Origin: Chryseobacterium aquifrigidense
Lineage (GTDB): Bacteria; Bacteroidota; Bacteroidia; Flavobacteriales; Weeksellaceae
Length of the DNA: 64,000 nucleotides
Assembly: GCF_006716485.1 (NCBI RefSeq)
Contig: NZ_VFPD01000003.1
Location: 183,931-247,930 of the forward strand
Direction of reading: 5' to 3'
The notes under the pieces are model-generated. The model ran no database searches and was not told the DNA's origin. It was given only the letters and a program-made list of their open reading frames with translations. This document shows positions 44,069 to 52,238 of this stretch, piece after piece; positions within the stretch are counted from its first letter, which is position 1; the number at the start of each line of letters is the position of its first letter. The translations under genes and the position numbers were made by a program.

Positions 44069-44455
44069 ATGAGAAACTTTATAGTATACTTTTTAACCGG
44101 TCTTTTTCTGCTCTTTGTAGTAGAAAGCAGACTTGATGTTAAAACGCTCCGAAACGACTATAACGGTCATGTTTCTCATCATATGCCCAAAAGAGCCAAC
44201 CGACTGAATCAGACTTTTGAAAAACTTTCCGTTCAGCAGATGGCCGATAGTGTAGACAATTCCACTTTAGAACTTACCGAAAATGATTTCCAGCTGTCTG
44301 ATGTATGGCAGGCTATTGTTGTTATTGCCGGAGTTTTCAGTCTGGTCTATATTTTTGGATTAAAAAGCTATAAACGGTCAAAACCGGATATTCATGGCTT
44401 TGTTCTTGGTTTAGCCACCAAAAGATTTATTCTTATCCGTTCCATTAGAATTTAA
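44069..44455 (+). CDS. Hypothetical two-helix membrane protein upstream of the RND operon
   Basis: 128 residues from the ATG at 44069. The frame is open 18 codons upstream, but the -7 box (44051-44058) lies inside that part. The protein has an N-terminal hydrophobic segment (FIVYFLTGLFLLFVV), a periplasmic hydrophilic middle and a second helix (AIVVIAGVFSLVYIFGL) with a basic tail. I do not recognise a family. It is 145 nt before the RND adaptor gene and may be its own transcript, or an accessory or regulatory component of the efflux operon. Confidence 0.6.
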   Translation: MRNFIVYFLTGLFLLFVVESRLDVKTLRNDYNGHVSHHMPKRANRLNQTFEKLSVQQMADSVDNSTLELTENDFQLSDVWQAIVVIAGVFSLVYIFGLKSYKRSKPDIHGFVLGLATKRFILIRSIRI

Positions 44456-44600
44456 AAATTCTCCGTTCTATTTATTTTCTGCCTGATTCCGGGTGGAAAG
44501 CACTTGCGTTGTGTATGCCGGTAATCATCACATCGTACCCCTTTTATTACCGTTTTTTATTTCTATCAAAACATTAACGATTTATATAAACTCTAGAATT

Positions 44601-45686
44601 ATGATAAAAAGAGTTGCTTCGGGAATTGCGCTGAGTGCCCTTCTGTTGGCGGTTGGCTGCAATAAGAAAAAAGAAGAAAAAGAAGAAGTTACCGTCTATC
44701 CGGTGACGTCCCCTGTGGTAATGGATACCGTAATCAACAAAGAATATGTTGCTCAGATCCAATCTGTAAAAAACATTGAAGTGAGAGCTCAGGAAAAAGG
44801 CTTTCTGGAAAAAATCTTTGTAGATGAAGGACAATATGTACAGGCCGGACAAACATTGTTCCGAATAATGCCTAAATTGTACCAGGCAGAATTATTAAAA
44901 GCAAAAGCTGAAGTAGAACAGGCTTCTATTGAGCTGAAAAACGCCAGTACACTGGCAGGAAACAACATCGTTTCTAAAAATGAAAGAGCAATGGCAAAAG
45001 CCAAACTGGATGCTGCCAATGCAGAAATGAAACTGGCTCAGATCCACCTTTCTTTTACTGATATCAAAGCACCGTTTTCAGGGATTATTAACAGAATTCC
45101 ACTGAAATTGGGAAGCCTTGTAGATGAAGGTGATCTGTTGACTTCGTTATCAGACAATACCAGTATCTACACCTATTTCAATGTTTCTGAACCTGAATAT
45201 TTGAGCTATCAGACTCACGCTGCAGACAGAGGAAGTAACCAGGTTTCTCTGATTACAGCAAACGGAGAAATGTATACCCAAAAAGGAGAAATTCAGACCA
45301 TTGAAGGAGAATTTGATAATGAAACTGGAAATATTGCTTTCCGTGCGAAATTCCCTAATCCTGACAAGCTTCTGAGAAACGGAGAAACCGGAAAAGTGCA
45401 GATGTCAATGCCGGTTCATAATGCATTGATCATTCCACAGAAAGCAACCTATGAGATTCAGGATCAGAAATATGTATTTGTCATTGATAAAAACGGAGTG
45501 GCAAAATCCAGAAATATCAAAGTAGCCTATGAACTTCAGGACTTGTATGTGGTAGGATCAGGAATTTCAAAAGGAGATCAGATTCTTCTGGAAGGCGTGC
45601 AGAAAGTAAAGGATGATCAAAAAGTGAAAACAAAATTCCAGGATCCTAAGAAAGTTCTTCAATCATTGAAATTAAAAGCAGAGTAG
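44601..45686 (+). CDS. RND efflux periplasmic adaptor (MexA/AcrA family)
   Basis: 361 residues from the ATG at 44601, which gives a lipoprotein signal (LLLAVGC, Cys20). An upstream in-frame ATG at 44493 adds 36 residues unlike the family and is rejected. The membrane-fusion pattern is clear: lipoyl halves (QSVKNIEVRAQEKGFLEKIFVDEGQYVQAGQTLF and IKAPFSGIINRIPLKLGSLVDEGD), a helical hairpin between them (about 100-145) and a C-terminal beta-barrel. It links the RND pump and the outer-membrane channel encoded next. Confidence 0.95.
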   Translation: MIKRVASGIALSALLLAVGCNKKKEEKEEVTVYPVTSPVVMDTVINKEYVAQIQSVKNIEVRAQEKGFLEKIFVDEGQYVQAGQTLFRIMPKLYQAELLKAKAEVEQASIELKNASTLAGNNIVSKNERAMAKAKLDAANAEMKLAQIHLSFTDIKAPFSGIINRIPLKLGSLVDEGDLLTSLSDNTSIYTYFNVSEPEYLSYQTHAADRGSNQVSLITANGEMYTQKGEIQTIEGEFDNETGNIAFRAKFPNPDKLLRNGETGKVQMSMPVHNALIIPQKATYEIQDQKYVFVIDKNGVAKSRNIKVAYELQDLYVVGSGISKGDQILLEGVQKVKDDQKVKTKFQDPKKVLQSLKLKAE

Positions 45687-45707
45687 TGGTCTCTAAAATG
45701 AAGCAGT

Positions 45708-48700
45708 ATGTTTAAGAAATTCATTCGCAGACCAGTTCTGTCTATAGTAATCTCATTGATTATTGTATTTATGGGAATATTGTCATTGGTGAAACTTCCG
45801 GTGACCCAGTTTCCATCCATTTCTCCGCCTAAAGTAAATATCACCGCGGAATATCCCGGAGCCAACAACGAACTGTTGATTAAATCCGTAGTCATCCCCT
45901 TGGAAAGAGGATTAAATGGAGTTCCCGGTATGAAATATATGACCTCAGATGCCGGAAATGACGGGGAAGCGTCCATTCAGATTGTATTTGATCTGGGGAC
46001 AGACCCCAACGTAGCTGCAGTAAACGTGCAGAACCGTGTATCTTCAGTGGTCAATAAACTTCCGCCTTTGGTAGTGCGTGAAGGGGTAAAGATCACCCGT
46101 GAAGAACCCAACATGTTGATGTATATTAACCTGTACAGTGATGATCCTAAAGCCGACCAGAAATTCCTTTTCAACTATGCAGATATCAACGTAATGTCTG
46201 AATTGAGAAGGGTAAGCGGTGTAGGTTTTGCCGATATCCTGGGAACCCGTGAATATGCCATGCGTATCTGGCTTAAACCGGACAGGTTAACAGCATATAA
46301 CATCTCAGCGGATGAAGTAATGGAATCTCTGAACGAGCAAAGTTTGGAAGCTTCTCCCGGGAAAACAGGGGAGAGTTCAGGAAAGCGCTCTCAGTCTTTC
46401 GAGTATGTATTAAAATATCCCGGTCGTTTCAATAATGAAAAAGATTACGGAAACATTATTTTAAAAGCAAAACCGAATGGAGAGTCTGTAAGGTTGAAAG
46501 ATGTTGCCGATATAGAGTTTGGAAGTTCCATGTATGATATTTATTCCACATTGAACGGAAAACCTTCAGCAGCGATCACGGTAAAACAATCCTATGGATC
46601 CAATGCAAGTGACGTTATCAAAAATGTGAAAGCATTGATGAAGGATCTTGAAAAAAATAACTTCCCGAAAGGAATGCATTATGATATCAGCTATGACGTA
46701 TCAAGATTCCTGGATGCATCCATGGAAAAAGTAATCCATACTTTATTTGAAGCCTTCATTCTGGTTGCTATCGTAGTATTTCTATTCCTTGGAGACTGGC
46801 GTTCAACATTGATCCCTGCATTGGCCGTTCCGGTTTCATTGGTAGGAACATTTGCCGTGATGTCTGCTTTCGGAATTACCCTGAATATGATTTCCCTCTT
46901 TGCGCTGGTAATGGCGATCGGGGTTGTGGTTGATGACGCGATTGTAGTTATTGAAGCCGTTCACGCCAAGATGGAAGAAAAACATCTTTCTCCATTGAAG
47001 GCCACAGAAGAAGCAATGCATGAAATCAGTGGAGCAATTATTGCAATCACATTGGTAATGGCATCGGTATTCATTCCGATTGCATTTATGTCCGGGCCGG
47101 TTGGGGTATTCTACCGTCAGTTCTCTATTACAATGGCCTCATCTATTATTTTATCAGGGGTAGTGGCACTTACTTTAACACCGGCTTTATGTGCTCTGAT
47201 CTTAAGAAATAACCACGGAAAACCTAAAAAGAAAACTCCGATTACTATTTTCCTTGATAAGTTCAATAATGTCTTTACAAAAGGTGCCGGGAAATATGAG
47301 AAGCTTTTGAATAAAACAGTGACGAAAAAGACAATAACATTACCCTTGTTATTAGCATTTTGTGCCTGTACATTCTTCCTGAGCAATTCTTTACCTTCAG
47401 GATTTATTCCGGCTGAAGATCAGGGGATGATTTATGCCATTATTCAGACACCTCCGGGGTCCACATTGGAAAGGACCAATCAGATTGCAAGAGAACTTTT
47501 GAGAGAATCTGAAGACATTGACGGTGTGCAATCTGTTTCATCCTTAGCAGGATATGAGATTTTGACTGAAGGTACCGGATCCAACTCAGGAACCTGTCTG
47601 ATCAACCTGAAAAGCTGGGAGGAGCGTAAAGAATCTGCTGCCGAAATCATTGAAAAGCTCGAAGAAAAGGCCAAAAATATTCCGGGAGCCAATATTGAAT
47701 TCTTCCAGCCGCCTTCCGTTCCGGGATATGGAGCCGCAGGAGGTTTCGAACTTCGTTTGCTGGATAAGGCAGGAAGTGGAGACTATCATAAAATGGAACA
47801 GGTAAGTAACGATTTTGTGAAGGAGCTTAAAAAACGTCCGGAATTGGGATCAGCATTTACTTTCTATTCCGCAAGTTTCCCGCAATATATGCTTAAGATT
47901 GATAATGATCTTGCAGAACAAAAAGGAGTGACCATTGAAAAAGCAATGGATAACCTATCTACATTGATTGGTTCCAACTATGAAACGAGTTTCATCCGCT
48001 TTGACAGACCGTATAAGGTAATTGTTCAGGCCGGACCTCAATATCGTGCCCTTCCAACGGATCTGTTGAAACTGTATGTTAAAAACGATAAAGATCAGAT
48101 GGTTCCCTACTCAGACTTTATGAGATTGGAAAAAGTATATGGATTATCTGAGATCACGAGACATAATATGTATAACTCAGCCGAGGTGAGTGGAACTCCG
48201 GCACCAGGATACAGTAGTGGCCAGGCGATCAAAGCGATTCAGGAAGTTGCGGATAAAACACTTCCAAGAGGTTTTGGTATCGACTGGGCAGGGATCTCTA
48301 AAGATGAAGTAAGCCGTGGTAATGAAGCCGTGTTTATCTTCCTGGTATGTTTAGGGTTTGTTTACCTGATTCTTTCCGCACAGTATGAAAGTTTCATCCT
48401 TCCGCTGCCGGTTATTTTATCTCTTCCGGTAGGTATTTTTGGAGCATTTTTATGCTTAAAGCTTTTAGGATTGGAAAACAATATCTATGCACAGGTGGCC
48501 ATGGTCATGCTCATCGGACTTTTGGGTAAAAATGCGGTATTAATTGTCGAGTTTGCTGTACAGAAGAAAGCTGAAGAGGGAATTCCTGTAGCAAAAGCGG
48601 CTATTGAAGGTGCTGCCATTCGTTTCCGCCCGATTTTGATGACATCATTTGCCTTCATTGCGGGGTTGATTCCTCTTGTGATCGCAACAGGACCGGGAGC

Positions 48701-48899
48701 AGTTGGTAACAGAACCATTGGTACTGCAGCAGCAGGAGGAATGTTAATCGGGACTATTTTCGGATTGATGATTATCCCCGGACTGTATTATATCTTCGGA
48801 ACAATTGCTGATAAGTCACGATTGGCCAGATATGAAGAAGAGAATCCTTTAACAGAACAAACTGAACCTTATGAACATGATGGAAAATTCGAAGACTAA
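45708..48899 (+). CDS. RND multidrug efflux permease (HAE1/AcrB family)
   Basis: 1063 residues, typical AcrB size. Twelve transmembrane helices with proton-relay aspartates in TM4 (GVVVDDAIVVIEA) and the TM10 lysine in GLLGKNAVLIVEF. Porter-domain signatures such as TQFPSISPPKVNITAEYPGA and TPPGSTLERTNQIAREL are visible. It exports drugs, detergents or metabolites by proton antiport. It overlaps the outer-membrane gene by 29 nt and follows the adaptor by 21 nt, so the three form one operon. Confidence 0.96.
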   Translation: MFKKFIRRPVLSIVISLIIVFMGILSLVKLPVTQFPSISPPKVNITAEYPGANNELLIKSVVIPLERGLNGVPGMKYMTSDAGNDGEASIQIVFDLGTDPNVAAVNVQNRVSSVVNKLPPLVVREGVKITREEPNMLMYINLYSDDPKADQKFLFNYADINVMSELRRVSGVGFADILGTREYAMRIWLKPDRLTAYNISADEVMESLNEQSLEASPGKTGESSGKRSQSFEYVLKYPGRFNNEKDYGNIILKAKPNGESVRLKDVADIEFGSSMYDIYSTLNGKPSAAITVKQSYGSNASDVIKNVKALMKDLEKNNFPKGMHYDISYDVSRFLDASMEKVIHTLFEAFILVAIVVFLFLGDWRSTLIPALAVPVSLVGTFAVMSAFGITLNMISLFALVMAIGVVVDDAIVVIEAVHAKMEEKHLSPLKATEEAMHEISGAIIAITLVMASVFIPIAFMSGPVGVFYRQFSITMASSIILSGVVALTLTPALCALILRNNHGKPKKKTPITIFLDKFNNVFTKGAGKYEKLLNKTVTKKTITLPLLLAFCACTFFLSNSLPSGFIPAEDQGMIYAIIQTPPGSTLERTNQIARELLRESEDIDGVQSVSSLAGYEILTEGTGSNSGTCLINLKSWEERKESAAEIIEKLEEKAKNIPGANIEFFQPPSVPGYGAAGGFELRLLDKAGSGDYHKMEQVSNDFVKELKKRPELGSAFTFYSASFPQYMLKIDNDLAEQKGVTIEKAMDNLSTLIGSNYETSFIRFDRPYKVIVQAGPQYRALPTDLLKLYVKNDKDQMVPYSDFMRLEKVYGLSEITRHNMYNSAEVSGTPAPGYSSGQAIKAIQEVADKTLPRGFGIDWAGISKDEVSRGNEAVFIFLVCLGFVYLILSAQYESFILPLPVILSLPVGIFGAFLCLKLLGLENNIYAQVAMVMLIGLLGKNAVLIVEFAVQKKAEEGIPVAKAAIEGAAIRFRPILMTSFAFIAGLIPLVIATGPGAVGNRTIGTAAAGGMLIGTIFGLMIIPGLYYIFGTIADKSRLARYEEENPLTEQTEPYEHDGKFED

Positions 48900-50328
48900 A
48901 AATATAATCACAGCCATTGCCTTATCGCTTGTACTTGCAAGCTGTAAGGCGCCAATGGCGACTGTCATAAAAGACGAGGTAAAAGAAAATATTCCTCAAA
49001 ATTTTAATCAGGAAGAACAGCAGGATGCTAACAATAATACCGGAACTACTCCGTGGAGACAGTTCTTTACAGATCCTAACCTTGTAACGCTGATTGAAAC
49101 GGCTTTAAAAAATAATCAGGAGCTCCTGATCACGCTTCAAGAGATTGAAATTGCTAAAAGTGGTGTTTTAGCTAAAAAAGGAAGATTGACTCCAACTGTC
49201 TCTGCGGGAATAGGAGCAGGATTAAAAAAAGCAGGTCGTTATACCAGTGAAGGAGCAGGTGATGCAACAACACAAATTGAACCTGGAAAAGAAATGCCGG
49301 ATCCGCTTGGAAATTTTGAAGCAGGATTAAATGCAAGCTGGGAGATTGATATCTGGAAAAAGCTCAGAACGGAGAAGGAATCTGCAGTAGCCCATTATCT
49401 TTCTACAGTAGAAGGGAAAAACTTTGTTTTGTCTAATCTTATTGAAGAAGTAGCAGATAATTATTATGAGTTATTGGCACTTGATAATCAATTGGATATT
49501 ATACAACAGTATATCAAGCTTCAGCAGAGAGCACTTGAAATTTCCAAAATTCAGAAAGAAGCCGCTGCTGCGACGGAGCTTGCTGTGAAAAAATTTGAAG
49601 CAGAACTTGCGAAATCCAAAGCAGCCGAATATACAATCCGTCAGCAAATTACTGAGAAGGAAAACGAAATCAATGCTCTTCTGGGAAGATATCCACAACC
49701 GATTGTGAGAACAAAGGAAAACTTTATGTCTACAATTCCTCCTACAGTATATACCGGAATCCCGTCTCAGTTATTAGCCAACCGTCCTGATATCAAACGG
49801 GCAGAACTGGAATTAAAGGCTTCAAAACTGGATGTAGAAGCTGCAAGAAAAGAATTTTATCCTTCTTTGGAAATTTCTGCAACCTTAGGGTTAGAAGCTT
49901 TCAAACCATCCTATCTTGTTAAATTACCGGAATCAATAGCATATAATCTTGTGGGTGAATTAGCAGGACCACTTATTAATAAGAGTGCAATAAAAGCTAA
50001 TTTCCAGACTGCAGATGCAAAACAGGTTCAGGCATTGTACGAATATGATAAAACCATTTTGAACGCTTATCTGGACGTTGCCAATCTGATGTCGAAGGTT
50101 AAAAATATTGATCAGTATTATCAGTTGAAATCACAGGAAACGAAAGCCCTGGATCAGTCTATTGATATTGCCAATCAGTTGTTCCGTAATTCCAGAGCAG
50201 ATTATCTTGAAGTTCTTTTGAACCAGAGAGATGCATTGGATGCCAAAATGGAGCTTATCGAAGCAAAACAAAAACAGCTCAGTACTGTAGTCGACATCTA
50301 TAAAAGTTTAGGTGGAGGCTGGAAATAA
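48871..50328 (+). CDS. Outer-membrane efflux channel (TolC/NodT family lipoprotein)
   Basis: 485 residues. Lipobox LVLASC (Cys24), then the two-repeat TolC/NodT helical-barrel architecture: WRQFFTDPNLVTLIETALKNNQELLITLQEIEIA in the first half, IPSQLLANRPDIKRAELELKASKLDVEAARKEFYPSLEISATLG in the second. Its start overlaps the permease gene by 29 nt; the second Met three codons later is an alternative start. It completes the tripartite pump and is followed by a terminator at 50371-50400. Confidence 0.94.
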   Translation: MNMMENSKTKNIITAIALSLVLASCKAPMATVIKDEVKENIPQNFNQEEQQDANNNTGTTPWRQFFTDPNLVTLIETALKNNQELLITLQEIEIAKSGVLAKKGRLTPTVSAGIGAGLKKAGRYTSEGAGDATTQIEPGKEMPDPLGNFEAGLNASWEIDIWKKLRTEKESAVAHYLSTVEGKNFVLSNLIEEVADNYYELLALDNQLDIIQQYIKLQQRALEISKIQKEAAAATELAVKKFEAELAKSKAAEYTIRQQITEKENEINALLGRYPQPIVRTKENFMSTIPPTVYTGIPSQLLANRPDIKRAELELKASKLDVEAARKEFYPSLEISATLGLEAFKPSYLVKLPESIAYNLVGELAGPLINKSAIKANFQTADAKQVQALYEYDKTILNAYLDVANLMSKVKNIDQYYQLKSQETKALDQSIDIANQLFRNSRADYLEVLLNQRDALDAKMELIEAKQKQLSTVVDIYKSLGGGWK

Positions 50329-50370
50329 AACATCATAATTCTATCAATAAACAGTTAATGTTTTTTGGAA

Positions 50371-50400
50371 GGGTCAATTCTTTTGAGTTGGCCCTTTTTT
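50371..50400 (+). terminator. Terminator of the RND operon
   Basis: Stem GGGTCAA/TTGGCCC (50371-50377 with 50388-50394, one G-T pair) with a 10-nt loop, followed by six T and a further T-rich stretch. Confidence 0.75.
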
Positions 50401-50410
50401 CTTTTTAACA

Positions 50411-50444
50411 CGACAGGTTCTGTCGCTGTGAGTAAATATTTTTG
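50411..50444 (+). promoter_or_regulatory. Operator-like palindrome and -7 box upstream of the T9SS-RHS cassette
   Basis: Perfect palindrome CGACAG-GTT-CTGTCG (50411-50425) sits where a -33 element would be for the -7 box TATTTTTG at 50437-50444. No TTG lies at the correct spacing, so a regulator may replace or block it. The first cassette ATG is at 50606, leaving a leader of about 155 nt. Confidence 0.45.
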
Positions 50445-50605
50445 CATCATAATAAGATAAATTGTAATACAATATAAAGGAAATTTGATTATTAATAGTA
50501 TGATTTATAGAAGGTTGAAATATTGTGATTTTCGTATCTTAAAAAGTGTTAAATTCGCTTCGTTTTAATAAACTAATTACTAACTCAAAAAATGACAACA
50601 CGAGA

Positions 50606-52234
50606 ATGAGAAAACTTTATCTCAGTGCATTCACTTTATGCACAATTCTGGGCGTATCTGCTCAGGAAGTGGTGTGGCAGAAAGACATCCAATCCTCTAC
50701 CCAGGATTTTCTAAGCCAGGTCACTACAACCATAGATCAACAGTATCTGATCACAGGAAGTTCTATTCAAAGCAATAAGCAACAGGCTTCAGGCAGTAAG
50801 CAAAACAACGGTTATGATTTTCATCTGGTCAAACTGAACCAACAGGGACAGGAGGTTTGGGAAAAATATTTCTCAGGATCAAATCATGATTATCTGTCGG
50901 CGACTGTTACTACTCAGGATGGCGGATTTCTTTTGGCCGGAACATCTTATTCCGGAAAAGGATTAGATAAAAAAAACGATTCCAAAGGCGGTTCAGATAT
51001 CTGGTTGATCAGAATCAATGAATTTGGTGATGAACTATGGCAGAAAACGTTGGGAAGTTCTTCTGATGAAGAAGCAAGATCTGTTATTCAAACTACCGAT
51101 TTAGGATTTTTTGTAGCCGGAAATATACAGAACTCACCCAAAGGATACGGTTCAAAAGATGTTTTGATTACAAAACTTGATAAAGATGGAAAAGAACTCT
51201 CCCAATTAATTTTAGGTGGAAAAGGATTGGATGAAGTAGAGAAGATGATTCCAACAAAAGATGGTGGGGCATTACTTGGGATTTATTCAAGGAGTTCCGA
51301 GGTTCGTGTTTCGGGTTCTGAACAAGATTCCGGGATGCGAGGTTCGGGTTCTGCATCAAACGTTCAAAACCCGAATCCCATATCCCGAAACTCGAAACAA
51401 ACTGAAAACTTTGGTGAGGGCGACTACTGGATTGTCAAGTTGGACAAAAACGGAAAAGTAGAATGGGAGAAGAACTTCGGAGGTAAAGGAGATGATCATT
51501 TGAGAACCCTGGCATTAACTTCAACTGGCTTTATCATTGGTGGAGAATCAAGATCAGAAAGATCGGGAAACAAAACCGTGGGCATTGAAGAAGGAACAGA
51601 TCTTTGGCTGATTGCTCTTAATGAAAGAGGTGAAGAGCAGTGGCAGAAATCCTACAATTTCAAAAACAGAGATATTCTGATGGGAATGAACGTTCTTCAT
51701 TCTGCAGATGATCAATCTTCCAAAGGAATTCTATTAGGCGGATATACTCAAGCCGAAGGAAGAATAGAAACTGATGATGAAACCTTCTGGATGCTTTATC
51801 TGGACCAAAATGGAAATGAGCAGTGGAGAAAACATGTAAAAGGAGAATCCAGACAAAAAGAAGAAAGGCTTTCTGATTTAAAGTTGAACAGAGACGGTTC
51901 CATTATTCTCGCTGGAACCAGTGCAGAAGAATTAGGTAAAGAAAACTGGAAGATTGTAAAGCTGGGAGACAAACAGGTTGATCAGCTGATTGAAAAATAC
52001 GATATCAAAATCTATCCAAACCCTGTTTCTGACTACGCTTATGTAGAAATCGGCTTCGATTTTAAAGAAGCAGATATTCTGTTATATGATATGAGTGGAA
52101 GGCAGCTTCAAAATATTAAAACAAAGAATAAAGTTACCAAAATCAATACCCAGCCTTTAGTTCAGGGAGCTTATCTGGTGACGATAAAAACTGATACCAA
52201 TAAAACGGCAAATGCCAAATTAATTAAGAAATAA
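50606..52234 (+). CDS. T9SS type A sorting domain protein with propeller-like repeats
   Basis: 542 residues from the ATG at 50606 (the ATG at 50546 adds a non-signal stretch and is rejected). A signal peptide (LCTILGVSAQ) is followed by at least five repeats of about 55-60 residues with the pattern WLIRINEFGDELWQKTLG / GGFLLAGTS, as in PQQ-like or delta-60 propellers. The C-terminal type A domain (IYPNPVSDYAYVEI ... LLYDMSGRQL ... GAYLVTIKT) directs secretion through the T9SS. It is the first gene of a tight cassette with two RHS genes. A hairpin-like repeat is embedded at 51301-51388. Confidence 0.88.
   Translation: MRKLYLSAFTLCTILGVSAQEVVWQKDIQSSTQDFLSQVTTTIDQQYLITGSSIQSNKQQASGSKQNNGYDFHLVKLNQQGQEVWEKYFSGSNHDYLSATVTTQDGGFLLAGTSYSGKGLDKKNDSKGGSDIWLIRINEFGDELWQKTLGSSSDEEARSVIQTTDLGFFVAGNIQNSPKGYGSKDVLITKLDKDGKELSQLILGGKGLDEVEKMIPTKDGGALLGIYSRSSEVRVSGSEQDSGMRGSGSASNVQNPNPISRNSKQTENFGEGDYWIVKLDKNGKVEWEKNFGGKGDDHLRTLALTSTGFIIGGESRSERSGNKTVGIEEGTDLWLIALNERGEEQWQKSYNFKNRDILMGMNVLHSADDQSSKGILLGGYTQAEGRIETDDETFWMLYLDQNGNEQWRKHVKGESRQKEERLSDLKLNRDGSIILAGTSAEELGKENWKIVKLGDKQVDQLIEKYDIKIYPNPVSDYAYVEIGFDFKEADILLYDMSGRQLQNIKTKNKVTKINTQPLVQGAYLVTIKTDTNKTANAKLIKK
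51301..51388. repeat. REP-like imperfect hairpin embedded in the T9SS-A coding sequence
   Basis: Arms at 51330-51353 and 51365-51388 are reverse complements at 18 of 24 positions, separated by 11 nt. The phrase TTCGGGTTCTG occurs twice as a direct repeat 33 bp apart (51310-51320 and 51343-51353). The protein here becomes Ser/Gly/Asn-rich and unlike the propeller repeats on both sides. The insert keeps the frame. Confidence 0.6.
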
Positions 52235-52238
52235 ACTG

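Noticed and set aside
44493..44600. N-terminal extension of the RND adaptor from the ATG at 44493
   Set aside because: The added 36 residues do not look like the family and hide the lipoprotein signal that starts at 44601.
51168..51359. Minus-strand frame inside the T9SS-A gene
   Set aside because: It is the shadow of the palindromic repeat and of the propeller repeats on the coding strand.
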